Shown here: piece by piece, positions 57,001 to 60,728 of the stretch
Numbering within the stretch: the first letter of the stretch is position 1
Layout: every line of letters starts with the position of its first letter
From: Chrysemys picta bellii
Taxonomy: Eukaryota; Chordata; Testudines; Emydidae
Assembly (NCBI RefSeq): GCF_011386835.1
Contig: NC_088792.1
Coordinates: forward strand, 42,212,882-42,276,881
Length of the DNA: 64,000 nt
Reading direction: 5' to 3'
Made by a program: the position numbers and the translations under genes
Notes under the pieces: model-generated
The model's input: the letters and a program-made list of their open reading frames with translations, nothing else
Databases searched by the model: none
Told to the model about the DNA's origin: nothing

Positions 57001-59311
57001 TAATTAGCTAATCAGCTGCATGACGGCGCAAGCACTGGAGGAAGGGGGAAGAAGTAGGGCGCGGCCCCCAACTCATTTGTACTGAGTGTGAGCCATGTAA
57101 AAAGATGTGCATGTCAAATTTCTGATCACATAAGTTAGCTTTTCATTTGATGAGAGATTGGCAGAGTAAATCATAGCAGCAGGAAGAGTAAAGAGGGCTA
57201 ACACAGTATTGGATTGAAGCAAGAGTTCAGGATTGTACTGTCAGTTTAGAAACCATTAGTTAGATCACATTTGGCATATTTAATCTTTCTAGATAATTAA
57301 TATACAGAGGGAATTTTTCACTTTTTATCCCTCAGATTGGTAATAGGATTTTTGCTCTCTTTTGACATAAGTAGTATTTCAGAAAGCTAAATATGCACAT
57401 TTCAAAAGGTTTTAAGAAGTTAAATGTTATAATTATGAAATTCCTAAGAGCAGAATGGTGATCCTGATATTCCTTATATTAAGGGCCTGTGGCTTGCATC
57501 AGTTCTTACACTACTATGTAAAGTATAGGGCATTAAACTGTAGCAGTAGCTTGTTACAACTAGGTTTCAGAGGTCTGTTAAGGCCTGGTAAAATGGTTAA
57601 AGTTAGTCATTGCACTCTACTATCTGCTTAGGCTGTACGTTGTAATTAGTGTAACCATGATGACTACATATGAAACATTCCATGAAATCTATCATGTATG
57701 CCATTACTCTTATATTCTGTCCTACAGCAAGAGTTTGAACTTTTGCAGAGCCTTTGCTCTCTCTTTTTGCAGAGGTTCTCTCAAATCCCCTCATTTCTCC
57801 ATCCCATTTTCCACCTCATGCCAAGGCTCAGTGTCATGGTTGCCCTCTTGTTGGTCCAGGAGGGATGGATGTAACTCATTCTAGAACTGTATCTTGGAGA
57901 GAACAGCTGGGTCCTGGCAATCAGGGATTTTATGCTTTCCTTCAGGTAGAATGTGACCAGTCAGGTGCCCCTTCATGACTTAGGTAAACAGAAAAAGGAT
58001 GTTAGAAAGGAAAATCAACATTGCTCCTAATTTAGCCCAATGGAGGCCACCTGAGAGCAATGTGAGATGTTCTCTTCACACAGGTTTCAGAGTAGCAGCC
58101 GTGTTAGTCTGTATCCTCAAAAAGAACAGGAGTACTTGTGGCACCTTAGAGACTAACAAATTTATTAGAGCATAAGCTTTCGTGGGCTACAACCCACTTC
58201 TTCGGATGCATATAGAGTGAAACATATATTGAGGAGATATATATACACACATACAGAGAGCATGAACAGGTGGGAGTTTCTTACCAACTCTGAGAGGCCA
58301 ATTAAGTAGGAGAAAAAAAACTTTTGAAGTGATAATCAAGATAGCTCAGTTTGATTCTGAGCTATCTTGATTATCACTTCAAAAGTTTTTTTTCTCCTAC
58401 TTAATTGGCCTCTCAGAGTTGGTAAGAAACTCCCACCTGTTCATGCTCTCTGTATGTGTGTATATATATCTCCTCAATATATGTTTCACTCTATATGCAT
58501 CCGAAGAAGTGGGTTGTAGCCCACGAAAGCTTATGCTCTAATAAATTTGTTAGTCTCTAAGGTGCCACAAGTACTCCTGTTCTCTTCACACAGGGAGTGA
58601 ATGCGCGGTAGCTTTCTAAGCCTCTGTTGCTCAGACGTTCAGGACTCAAAGGCAGCACCTTGTGCTGACTGTAGATCATCAAGCTAGCCATTACAGTGTC
58701 CTTTTTTCCTGTCTCCCAGTGTTAGATCAAAGCCTGTTTAGCAAATAGAAAGATCTTAACCCTCCCCCACACCACACATACTACCACCACCTCTGCCTTT
58801 TGTATGCACATTGTTTAAAGAAAGTTTTACTTAAACAATCAACGTGTCAAATCAAGTACAATAAATCCCTTATACATCCTGGATTTTGTTTTTGGTTTGA
58901 TGGGTTATTTTAAATTGAGAGCTCCATCAATAATATTTTTCCAAGATAAGTTACAATATAGAGTAGATCAGGATGTTTGGTCTCCTGTCTGTCAGAAATA
59001 GATATTTATTTTTAATTAAATATGTGCTTTAAACTGTTTCATAACCAACAGACATCTTTGGAATGGAGCTTTGTGGTTGATGTATCTTCAAGTCACTGTG
59101 TGCTCTGCTTCTTTCTTTTAAAAGTGTGCTCCCATCAATACACTGATGCCACTGGTGTGCTGACATCTCCAAACTACCCCAGAAACTATCCTGTCCAGAC
59201 AGAGTGCATATACAGGATCAGAGTGGAAACCAACAAACAGATTGCGCTGCACTTCACCAACTTCACCTTGGAAGGGAATAAGCTTTGTTCAATGGATTAT
59301 GTGGAAATCAG
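5931..59311 (+). CDS. CUBN: Cubilin (CUBN), 5' part: 23 exons, signal peptide to mid-CUB6
   Basis: Gene-level entry; exons are listed separately. The spliced exons give an open frame of 1,114 codons plus two bases, about 30% of a normal cubilin of roughly 3,600 residues. Order: signal peptide (residues 1-22), basic furin-type site (about 29-34), N-terminal segment with coiled-coil character (about 40-127), EGF1-8 (about 133-471), CUB1-5 (about 475-1052), half of CUB6. CUB1 starts near residue 474, as I remember it in human cubilin. Known of the family: cubilin binds amnionless through its N-terminal region and acts as an endocytic receptor for intrinsic factor-B12, albumin and other ligands; CUB5-8 carry the intrinsic factor site. 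No stop or frameshift was seen, so the gene looks functional. Phase-1 introns separate most CUB domains, as in shuffled extracellular modules. The remaining CUB domains lie beyond the right edge. Confidence 0.97.
6206..6335 (+). CDS. CUBN: CUBN exon 2: N-terminal conserved segment
   Basis: Encodes residues 40-83 and contains ERGNLVF and NIEFRTGS, both highly conserved in cubilins. This region precedes the helical stretch and belongs to the part that trimerises and holds amnionless at the membrane. Acceptor aacag before 6206; donor CAG/gtggta at 6336; ends in phase 0. Confidence 0.95.
6700..6792 (+). CDS. CUBN: CUBN exon 3: helical/coiled-coil segment
   Basis: Encodes 31 codons (residues 84-114), including [20 protein letters not shown]. 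Charged and aliphatic residues alternate as in the cubilin trimerisation helix; the human counterpart has KNKEDIIELK. Acceptor tttag before 6700, donor AAG/gtaagg at 6793, phase 0 on both sides. The exon sits only 364 bp after exon 2. Confidence 0.95.
7166..7512 (-). mobile_element. CR1 LINE 3' end, antisense
   Basis: Read on the minus strand it follows the order of the CR1 3' region. On + the landmarks are TAGAATCATG at the start, GGAGTTTCCACAATTTACCT in the middle and TAGACAGTTGTATCCTCTCT at the end. Diverged and 5'-truncated. Confidence 0.65.
7517..7613. mobile_element. Short fold-back MITE
   Basis: GCCCCTAATCCTGCAAAGAT at the left pairs imperfectly with ATCTTTGCAGCACTGGGGC at the right, about 100 bp in all. 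Similar fold-back units lie at 12355-12420 and 14180-14284. Confidence 0.55.
7888..7926 (+). CDS. CUBN: CUBN exon 4: 13-codon microexon, end of helical segment
   Basis: A 39-base exon encoding [13 protein letters not shown] (residues 115-127). It matches the end of the N-terminal helix just before EGF1 in cubilins. Acceptor ttgcag, donor CAG/gtgagt at 7927, phase 0/0. Gene finders could miss it because of its size; frame continuity and homology on both sides support it. Confidence 0.92.
7927..8607. other. CUBN intron 4, nothing recognised
   Basis: 681 bp of AT-rich intron without a recognisable repeat or RNA. Confidence 0.5.
8608..8709 (+). CDS. CUBN: CUBN exon 5: EGF-like domain 1
   Basis: Encodes residues 128-161. 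It contains [12 protein letters not shown] and [10 protein letters not shown], giving five of the six EGF1 cysteines; the sixth is in exon 6. Acceptor tttcag, donor CAG/gtgagt at 8710, phase 0/0. Confidence 0.96.
8710..9582. other. CUBN intron 5 with MITE remnants
   Basis: 8760-8880 resembles a turtle fold-back element (GGGTCGAATTCTGCCTC end). 9205-9306, AT-rich and ending CCAACCAGCTCCA, resembles the A/T-rich MITE at 39063-39484. Open frames on both strands at 9037-9397 come from this repeat. Confidence 0.4.
9583..9686 (+). CDS. CUBN: CUBN exon 6: end of EGF1 and calcium-binding-type EGF2
   Basis: Encodes residues 162-196. GPFC completes EGF1. DVNEC starts EGF2 with the Asp-x-Asn-Glu signature of calcium-binding EGF domains, and [14 protein letters not shown] carries its middle cysteines and the aromatic calcium-site motif. 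Donor TACAG/gtaact at 9687, phase 2. Confidence 0.95.
10051..11214. mobile_element. Long-TIR MITE (GGTCTACACTA family), interrupted
   Basis: The left end TAGGCCTGGTCTACACTACA and right end TGTAGTGTAGACATGCTCCTA are inverted copies. The element is split by the GC-rich insertion at 10227-10949; without it the element is about 440 bp. A related copy lies at 37911-38192. Confidence 0.65.
10227..10949. mobile_element. GC-rich hAT-type element inside the MITE
   Basis: 723 bp, very GC-rich. Imperfect terminal inverted repeats CAGAGCTGGTGC and GCACCGGCCTTG are flanked by an exact 8-bp target duplication GTAGTTAG (10219-10226 and 10950-10957), as hAT elements make. The interior has diverged direct and inverted reiterations of a CAGCTCACCTCTGC-type unit, producing long but meaningless open frames on both strands. 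No transposase seen. Confidence 0.65.
11215..13825. other. CUBN intron 6, middle part without recognised genes
   Basis: Apart from a small fold-back unit at about 12355-12420 (GGCCCTGATTCTGGAAAGCA end), no exon, RNA gene or clear repeat was recognised. Short open frames are not EGF-like. Confidence 0.45.
13830..14010 (+). mobile_element. MIR-type SINE fragment
   Basis: Contains GGATTCCTGGGTTCTGTTAC and TATGCCTCAGTTTCCTCATC, the MIR/CORE-SINE core order. No clear tRNA-like head. Confidence 0.5.
14301..14466. mobile_element. Fold-back MITE with 20-bp arms
   Basis: GCCAGATTCTTAAAAGTATT at the left end is mirrored by AATACTTTTAAAAATCTGGC at the right end. The interior has TAGGTGCCTAAAT and its partial complement. 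166 bp, non-coding. Confidence 0.65.
14938..15170 (+). mobile_element. MIR-type SINE next to exon 7
   Basis: Has a tRNA-like head (AGTGGTTAGTACCCTAA, GCTTGAACCC), the core (GTGTGACCTTGGGCAGGTAA, CCAGTTCCCCCATCTGTAA) and a tail (GAGGTGTTCAGATACTGTGG). The end lies about 25 bases before the exon 7 acceptor. Confidence 0.7.
15193..15319 (+). CDS. CUBN: CUBN exon 7: end of EGF2 and start of EGF3
   Basis: Encodes residues 196-238: [12 protein letters not shown] closes EGF2, and [16 protein letters not shown] opens EGF3. The PETYGP and GGS...C.HGIC patterns match human cubilin closely. The acceptor (cactag) lies about 25 bases after the recognisable end of a MIR-type SINE. Donor GAG/gtaaga at 15320, phase 0. 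Confidence 0.94.
15320..16784. other. CUBN intron 7
   Basis: Holds a short tandem of TTGTACCAATAAG near 15397-15430 and a fold-back MITE at 15975-16092. Nothing else recognised. Confidence 0.5.
15975..16092. mobile_element. Fold-back MITE (GGGATTTTCAAAAG ends)
   Basis: GTGGGATTTTCAAAAG at the left and CTTGTGAAAATACCAC at the right are imperfect inverted repeats. Interior has CCATTAAAGTCAATG. Similar fragments lie near 7650-7740 and 63850-63940. Confidence 0.6.
16785..16953 (+). CDS. CUBN: CUBN exon 8: end of EGF3 and most of EGF4
   Basis: Encodes residues 239-295. [20 protein letters not shown] ends EGF3. DIDEC then opens EGF4 with a calcium-binding signature, followed by [16 protein letters not shown]. 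The WM..P.SPAC sequence is a cubilin hallmark. Acceptor gcag, donor ACAG/gtactt at 16954, phase 1. Confidence 0.95.
17050..17141 (+). mobile_element. CR1 LINE 3' tail
   Basis: TGGATGAAATTCTTTGGAC followed by AATGGTCCCTTCTGACCTG and AAAATCTATGAATTCT is the CR1 terminal sequence. Under 100 bp, in intron 8. Confidence 0.65.
17571..17702 (+). CDS. CUBN: CUBN exon 9: end of EGF4 and most of EGF5
   Basis: Encodes residues 295-339. GWQGNGYSC closes EGF4. [13 protein letters not shown] opens EGF5, with [16 protein letters not shown] following. The Asn/Asp in DINEC and the aromatic after the fourth cysteine fit a calcium-binding EGF. Acceptor catag, donor CCAG/gtaaaa at 17703, phase 1 both ends. Confidence 0.95.
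17703..18977. other. CUBN intron 9, nothing recognised
   Basis: 1.3 kb without recognisable repeat, RNA gene or exon. Confidence 0.45.
18978..19073 (+). CDS. CUBN: CUBN exon 10: end of EGF5 and first part of EGF6
   Basis: Encodes residues 339-371: GYEGDGRVC finishes EGF5, and [15 protein letters not shown] begins EGF6. GDGRVC and NGGCHP match cubilin. EGF6 lacks the DxNEC signature, as in the human domain. Acceptor ccag, donor CCAG/gtaata at 19074, phase 1/1. Confidence 0.93.
19074..19687. other. CUBN intron 10, nothing recognised
   Basis: Short intron. Open frames here run into exon 11 in the wrong phase and lack EGF cysteine spacing. Confidence 0.45.
19688..19809 (+). CDS. CUBN: CUBN exon 11: end of EGF6 and start of EGF7
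   Basis: Encodes residues 371-411. [17 protein letters not shown] ends EGF6, and the GYGPNGC motif is shared with human cubilin. [15 protein letters not shown] begins EGF7. Acceptor cacag, donor TTA/gtaagt at 19810, phase 0. A longer open frame overlaps this exon in another phase but lacks EGF cysteine spacing. Confidence 0.93.
20166..20540 (-). mobile_element. CR1 LINE 3' region, antisense
   Basis: On + it starts TGGATTCATAGGCCAGAAGG and runs through CACCATGACCCTTGGTAAAC to CAGTGTAATCACCCCTTAAC, the reverse complement of the CR1 3' region. Minus-strand translation gives a short broken frame. Confidence 0.7.
20876..21094 (+). mobile_element. MIR-type SINE within CR1
   Basis: CCAGGTTCAATCCCCTGCTC, CTGTGCCTCAGTTCCTGATC, AAATGGTCTGATAGTACTTC and GTGAGGTGCTCAGATAATG follow the order of the reptilian tRNA-derived MIR-type SINE. 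Confidence 0.65.
21328..21349. repeat. AT dinucleotide microsatellite
   Basis: About eleven AT units inside the decayed CR1 copy. Confidence 0.9.
22372..22818 (-). repeat. 3' LTR of the Gypsy element
   Basis: Shares AAGGTCAGAGCAGGGTCAAA, GTTCAAGAA and GAACTGGTTATAGCTTCTG-like blocks with the other LTR. It has about 50 extra bases near its right side compared with 27434-27862. The mismatches between the two indicate an old insertion. Confidence 0.8.
23342..23968 (-). pseudogene. Gypsy integrase remnant
   Basis: [18 protein letters not shown] is the tail of the integrase zinc-binding region. [16 protein letters not shown] marks the first catalytic Asp. [17 protein letters not shown] marks the later core. 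The pieces are in two separate frames with stops between. Confidence 0.75.
24768..24891. mobile_element. hAT-type MITE inside the Gypsy element
   Basis: 124 bp with ends TGGGGTGATCAGA and TCTGGTCACCCTA (inverted repeats), flanked by AGTGGTAG and AGTGGTGG, an 8-bp duplication with one mismatch. Same family as 56698, whose left end is TAGGGTGACCAGA. Confidence 0.75.
25111..25495 (-). pseudogene. Gypsy reverse transcriptase remnant
   Basis: Two overlapping minus frames carry RT pieces: [20 protein letters not shown] in one, and the next RT region ([10 protein letters not shown] and following) in the other, so at least one frameshift separates them. The catalytic block further left is more decayed. 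Confidence 0.75.
25733..26077 (-). pseudogene. Gypsy aspartic protease remnant
   Basis: The frame contains [13 protein letters not shown], with the Asp-Ser-Gly of retropepsin-type proteases. No flanking frame continues through to the RT. Confidence 0.75.
26407..26604. mobile_element. Fold-back Penelope-like fragment inside the Gypsy element
   Basis: Two inverted arms share ACAAAGAGTCCTGTGGCACC, CTTATAGACTAACAG and CTTTCGTGGATG-type blocks around a short centre. TTTCCTTACGTT (26395-26406) and TTTCCTTATGTT (26605-26616) are a 12-bp target duplication with one mismatch. The right arm includes the full element end (CATGGCTACCCCTCTGATAC); the left arm stops short. Confidence 0.65.
26620..26800 (-). 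pseudogene. Gypsy gag remnant
   Basis: A minus-strand frame has a retrotransposon Gag-like stretch including [14 protein letters not shown]. It is cut at its C-terminal side by the Penelope-like insertion; residues past that point come from the insertion. A cysteine/histidine-rich trace near 26230-26300 (minus) may be the zinc knuckle. Confidence 0.65.
27434..27862 (-). repeat. 5' LTR of the Gypsy element
   Basis: Direct copy of the LTR at 22372. Starts TGTCAGGATTCTGG and ends GGGTCTTACA on +, so the internal region reads leftwards from 27433. Confidence 0.8.
27863..27895 (+). mobile_element. Severed CR1 tail, right of the Gypsy element
   Basis: AAATGGACCACTGGCCTGAT continues the CR1 3' end interrupted at 22371. 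Confidence 0.65.
27896..28378. other. End of CUBN intron 11, nothing recognised
   Basis: Unique-looking AT-rich intron up to the exon 12 acceptor. Confidence 0.45.
28379..28565 (+). CDS. CUBN: CUBN exon 12: end of EGF7 and all of EGF8
   Basis: Encodes residues 412-474. [16 protein letters not shown] ends EGF7. [16 protein letters not shown] through [12 protein letters not shown] is a complete EGF8. QTPQQ is the linker to CUB1. The [12 protein letters not shown] stretch is nearly invariant in cubilins. Acceptor tgtag, donor CAAG/gtaaca at 28566, phase 1. An 8.6-kb intron with a retrotransposon precedes it. Confidence 0.96.
28566..30470. other. CUBN intron 12, left part
   Basis: No clear repeats apart from a short C-rich run at about 29692-29704. 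Open frames are short and not conserved-looking. Confidence 0.4.
30480..30990. repeat. Purine-rich diverged minisatellite
   Basis: G/A-rich + strand with loosely repeated GGGATTGGCTGGGTAAAGAG, GGATTGGCTTGGCTGCAGGG and GGGAATGGCTGGACAAGGAG, each followed by ACTGGGACAAG-like text in two of the three. Unit spacing is roughly 70-120 bases. Confidence 0.55.
31515..32000 (+). mobile_element. MIR-type SINE, probably split by another repeat
   Basis: The head (ATGGTTAAGGCAATTGACTG) is at 31532. The core/tail (CTCTGTGCCTCAGTTTGCCA; TTTAGATACTACAGTGATGA) is at 31864-31980. The 230 bases between look like a second fold-back element. Confidence 0.5.
32381..32442. repeat. 32-bp tandem duplication
   Basis: TAACTGTTTATATTTGGAGA plus TATTTCTGG occurs twice, 32 bases apart, without mismatch over 30 bases. 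Confidence 0.9.
32600..33270. repeat. A/T-rich MITE-like region with inner TACAACTCCCA inverted motifs
   Basis: The flanks (32600-32810, 33090-33270) are rich in AAATATTTT and GAAAATTTTG fold-back text like the MITE at 39063-39484. The middle (32840-33062) carries four alternately oriented copies of a TACAACTCCCATGATGCA-like motif. Confidence 0.45.
33478..33596 (+). CDS. CUBN: CUBN exon 13: CUB1, first part
   Basis: Encodes residues 474-513. [20 protein letters not shown] carries the first CUB cysteine and the start of the beta-sandwich; CAWVIRT carries the second. GSFSYP replaces the usual SP.YP motif, as in human CUB1. Acceptor ctgcag, donor AAG/gtaaac at 33597, phase 0. Confidence 0.95.
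33597..36369. other. CUBN intron 13
   Basis: Contains a short TTTC microsatellite (about 33836-33852) and a fold-back fragment at 35680-35762 (GCCTGATCCTCAGC; CCAGCTGATGATC). 34430-35470 reads like an interspersed, possibly LTR-derived repeat, but I could not confirm ends or family. Confidence 0.4.
36370..36604 (+). CDS. CUBN: CUBN exon 14: CUB1, remainder
   Basis: Encodes residues 514-592. [20 protein letters not shown] holds the third cysteine and acidic calcium-site residues; [10 protein letters not shown] holds the fourth; [17 protein letters not shown] is the closing strand pair. At 235 bases this single exon covers both halves of the domain that later CUBs split differently. Acceptor gttag, donor CCAG/gtacgt at 36605, phase 1. 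Confidence 0.95.
36948..37153. mobile_element. hAT-type MITE with perfect 13-bp TIRs
   Basis: CAGGGCTGGCTCC and GGAGCCAGCCCTG are exact inverted repeats. Flanks TCTGTCAC and TCTCTCAC form an 8-bp target duplication with one mismatch. 206 bp, GC-rich, non-coding, in intron 14. Confidence 0.85.
37911..38192. mobile_element. Long-TIR MITE (GGTCTACACT family)
   Basis: GGCTGGTCTACACTGGGGAC at the left and TTCAGTGTAGACACA at the right are inverted repeats. The centre has CTATGTCACTTAGGGGTGTG. Same family as the host element at 10051-11214. Confidence 0.65.
38416..38597 (+). CDS. CUBN: CUBN exon 15: CUB2, first half
   Basis: Encodes residues 592-652: [20 protein letters not shown], then DCYWTI and DNCSYDYLE. 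It has three of four CUB cysteines, the SPGYP.NYP motif and the acidic YDY calcium-site segment. Acceptor tttag, donor GAG/gtaaaa at 38598, phase 0. Confidence 0.96.
38598..40679. other. CUBN intron 15
   Basis: Holds a fold-back fragment at about 38752-38830 and the MITE at 39063-39484. 39485-40679 shows nothing recognisable. Confidence 0.45.
39063..39484. mobile_element. A/T-rich MITE with TAGAGCTGGG ends
   Basis: TAGAGCTGGGCAAATTGAT at the left and TTTTTTCACCCAGCTCTA at the right are inverted repeats bounded by TA. The interior is dominated by fold-back A/T tracts. Confidence 0.7.
40680..40842 (+). CDS. CUBN: CUBN exon 16: CUB2, second half
   Basis: Encodes residues 653-707. [16 protein letters not shown] supplies the conserved Arg-Asp-Gly and the fourth cysteine. 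[19 protein letters not shown] matches the closing strands of human CUB2 (HFHSD...D.GFH). Acceptor tttag, donor CCTT/gtaagt at 40843, phase 1. Confidence 0.95.
41038..41228 (+). CDS. CUBN: CUBN exon 17: CUB3, first half
   Basis: Encodes residues 707-770: [25 protein letters not shown], then NFTHMELES and CSWNYIE. The Asn in WNYIE replaces the Asp usual in calcium-binding CUBs; I recall Asn at this place in human CUB3 too, so CUB3 probably lacks a canonical calcium site. Acceptor cacag, donor GAG/gtgact at 41229, phase 0. The intron before it is only 195 bp. Confidence 0.95.
41229..44453. other. CUBN intron 17
   Basis: A small fold-back fragment is likely near 42655-42715 (GGCCCAAATTCTAATCTGTG). 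The 151-codon frame at 42452-42907 and minus frames near 43221-43802 have no recognisable domains. Confidence 0.4.
44454..44610 (+). CDS. CUBN: CUBN exon 18: CUB3, second half
   Basis: Encodes residues 771-823. [16 protein letters not shown] supplies the Arg-Asp-Gly and fourth cysteine; [20 protein letters not shown] is the closing strand pair. The human domain has WIRFK.D.SV..ASFRA. Acceptor gattag, donor GTTG/gtaaga at 44611, phase 1. Confidence 0.95.
44611..45500. other. CUBN intron 18, nothing recognised
   Basis: 890 bp without recognised repeats or RNA genes. Confidence 0.45.
45501..45679 (+). CDS. CUBN: CUBN exon 19: CUB4, first half
   Basis: Encodes residues 823-882: [49 protein letters not shown] is identical to human. 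First three cysteines and the acidic DSDY are present. Acceptor ttgcag, donor GAG/gtaaag at 45680, phase 0. Confidence 0.96.
45680..46333. other. CUBN intron 19
   Basis: A diverged fold-back fragment is likely at about 45953-46140 (AAGGCCTGATTCTCCACTCC). Otherwise featureless. Confidence 0.4.
46334..46496 (+). CDS. CUBN: CUBN exon 20: CUB4, second half
   Basis: Encodes residues 883-937: [20 protein letters not shown], then [20 protein letters not shown]. It keeps the standard RDG loop, whereas I recall a longer Ser-rich loop at this point in human CUB4. Acceptor ttcag, donor AGAG/gtaaga at 46497, phase 1. Confidence 0.95.
46802..47018 (+). CDS. CUBN: CUBN exon 21: CUB5, first three quarters
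   Basis: Encodes residues 937-1009: [52 protein letters not shown]5 is the first of the CUB5-8 block known to hold the intrinsic factor-B12 site in mammals. The internal intron is shifted downstream relative to CUB2-4, falling within the Arg codon before the fourth cysteine. Acceptor tttctag, donor GGAAG/gtgaat at 47019, phase 2. Confidence 0.95.
47019..47994. other. CUBN intron 21, nothing recognised
   Basis: 976 bp, AT-rich, no recognisable repeat. Confidence 0.45.
47995..48125 (+). CDS. CUBN: CUBN exon 22: CUB5, end
   Basis: Encodes residues 1009-1053: [20 protein letters not shown], then [29 protein letters not shown] is shared with human CUB5. Acceptor atag, donor ACAG/gtaata at 48126, phase 1. 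The next intron is the longest complete one in the window (11 kb). Confidence 0.95.
48126..50650. other. CUBN intron 22, first part
   Basis: Contains the interspersed repeat at 49560-49690. The 93-codon frame at 48571-48852 and others show no domain and are treated as chance. Confidence 0.4.
49560..49690 (+). repeat. Ancient interspersed repeat (GGGGCTCCATTGTGCTA type)
   Basis: GGAGACCCCAGTCAGGGCTG, GGGGCTCCATTGTGCTAAG and AGGGCCCTGTAGAGCTCA follow the order of the same repeat seen at 664-785. Confidence 0.55.
50660..51260. mobile_element. Probable L2-type LINE 3' fragment
   Basis: Text such as TCACAGCCACAGCCTCATAT followed by TCGACTCCTCTATC resembles the 3' coding end of L2-type LINEs. It ends in TAGATTATAAACCCGTGGGG and GGCAGGGACCATCTCATC, a typical amniote repeat tail. 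Family assignment is tentative. Confidence 0.45.
51501..51835. mobile_element. hAT-type MITE (GGTCATGACC/GGGTCG type)
   Basis: Left end CAGCAGTTCTCAAACTGTTG and right end AAGTTTGAGAACCCCT are inverted repeats of the standard hAT terminus. The GC-rich interior has repeated GGGGCTGAAGCC-like units. No clear target duplication. Confidence 0.75.
51836..56690. other. CUBN intron 22, middle part
   Basis: Nearly 5 kb with only small simple repeats: CA near 52768-52782 and an ATAG/ACAG run near 53757-53776. Open frames up to about 110 codons have no recognised domains. No RNA gene seen. Confidence 0.4.
56698..57062. mobile_element. hAT-type MITE, TAGGGTGACCAGA family (right end unclear)
   Basis: The left terminus TAGGGTGACCAGACATCCCG matches the complete small copy at 24768-24891. 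It continues into a C-rich segment with repeated CCCCATTGGATCCC units. I could not find the matching right terminus, so it may be truncated or fused to another repeat. Confidence 0.55.
58084..58578. mobile_element. Penelope-like element tail as a near-perfect hairpin
   Basis: Inverted arms 58123-58349 and 58357-58583 (227 bp each, 7-bp spacer TTTGATT) appear identical base for base; the last few bases of the right arm overlap the target duplication. The left side extends to the element end (TTTCAGAGTAGCAGCCGTGT); the right arm lacks it. GTTCTCTTCACACAG occurs exactly at 58069-58083 and 58579-58593, a 15-bp target duplication. Family inferred from the shared tail (GCCCACGAAAGCTTATGCTC). Confidence 0.7.
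59125..59311 (+). CDS. CUBN: CUBN exon 23: CUB6, first half, ending at a GC donor
   Basis: Encodes residues 1053-1115: [55 protein letters not shown], then MDYVEIR. ECIYRI.V.T and HFTNF.LE match human CUB6. Acceptor cttttaaaag. No GT lies near the expected end; the only good fit is ATCAG/gcaagc at 59312, a non-canonical GC donor in otherwise perfect context, phase 2. The third CUB cysteine is present here. The second half of CUB6 was not found before the window edge. Confidence 0.9.
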
Positions 59312-60148
59312 GCAAGCCCATTTAGTTCTATTATCCTCATTTCTGATCGCAACCAAGGGAAGGAAGTAGAATCTATTTAGGCTGAACAAGAAACTGTAGC
59401 CTGAAATGTACCTGGAACTGGCAAGAAAGGGTTTGATAGTGAACTAGAAATAAAACCTTGTTGCTCCCTCCTTCCTATTCCATTCTTATGTTTCTGACCT
59501 GTGATGGCCCTGGATAAATTCCAGCTGTCAGGGTAAGTGAATGGATTCTTGTGGGGCTTGTCAACTCCTCAGCAGAAGGACCATCTCTTTTTGTACTGGT
59601 TGGGGAGAGGCACTATAAGTGAAAGAAAGCATAGCGGCAGATAAAGTAAAAAGTCTTAAATGAATCAAACTGAATAATGGAATCTCTATGGATAGAAATT
59701 CCATGCTTGAACAATAAGATATGGCTGTAGGAATCTACTACTGACTACCTGACCAAGACGGTGATAGTGACTGTGAAATGCACAGGGAGGTTAGAGTGGC
59801 TTCATTTCAACTATCTTCATATTGGGTATATGTCACCTCAAGACAGGATGCAGAGGTAAAATTTCTTCACACCACAAATGACTGCTTCATGGAGCAGCTA
59901 GTCCTGGAACCCACAAGGATTGAGGCCATTCTTGATTTTGTCCTAAGTGGAGCATAGGATCTGGTCCAGGAACTGGATATAGCTGAACTGCTTGGTAATA
60001 GCAACCATGCTGTAATTAAATTTAACATCTGTGTAGGCGGAAAAATGCTTAAGAACCCCACCACAGTAGCATTTAACTTCAAAAAGAGGGACTATACAAA
60101 AATGAGGAAGCTAAACAGAAATTAAAAGGGACAGTCACAAAGGTTAAA

Positions 60149-60335
60149 TACACCGCTACCTCAATATGACGCGATATAACACAAATTTGGATATAACGCG
60201 GTAAAGCAGTGCTCCAGGGGGGCGGGGCTGCGCAATCTGGTGGATCAAAGCAAGTTCAATATAATGCGGTTTCACCTATAACATGGTAAGTTTTTTTGGC
60301 TCCCGAGGACAGCGTTATATCGAGGTAGAGGTGTA
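60149..60335. mobile_element. Tc1/mariner-type MITE within CR1
   Basis: TACACCGCTACCTCAATATG at the left and ATATCGAGGTAGAGGTGTA at the right are inverted repeats bounded by TA, with GCGATATAAC and CAGCGTTATA just inside. 187 bp. CR1 text resumes directly after it. Confidence 0.8.
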
Positions 60336-60728
60336 CCTGCAAACTGCATGGAGACTATTTTTAAAACACTGTAATAGAGGCACAAACTAACATATGCCCC
60401 CAAATAAAAAAACCCAGTAAGATGACCCAAAAATGCCAGCTATGCTAAACAGCAGAATAGAAGAGGTGGAGAGAGTCAAAAAGGCATCTTTTAAAAATTG
60501 GAAGTGAAATCCTAATGAGGAAAATAGAAAGCAACATAAACTCTGGCAAGTCAAGTGTAAAAGTATAATAAGGCAGGCCAAGAAAGAATTAGAAGAAGAA
60601 CTAGCTAAGGACACAAAAACTAACAGCAATTTTTTAAGTAGATCAGAAGCAGCAAGCCTACCAAACAATCTGTGGGGCTATTGGATGACTGAGGTGCTAA
60701 AGGGGCACACAAGGAAAACGAGGCTATT

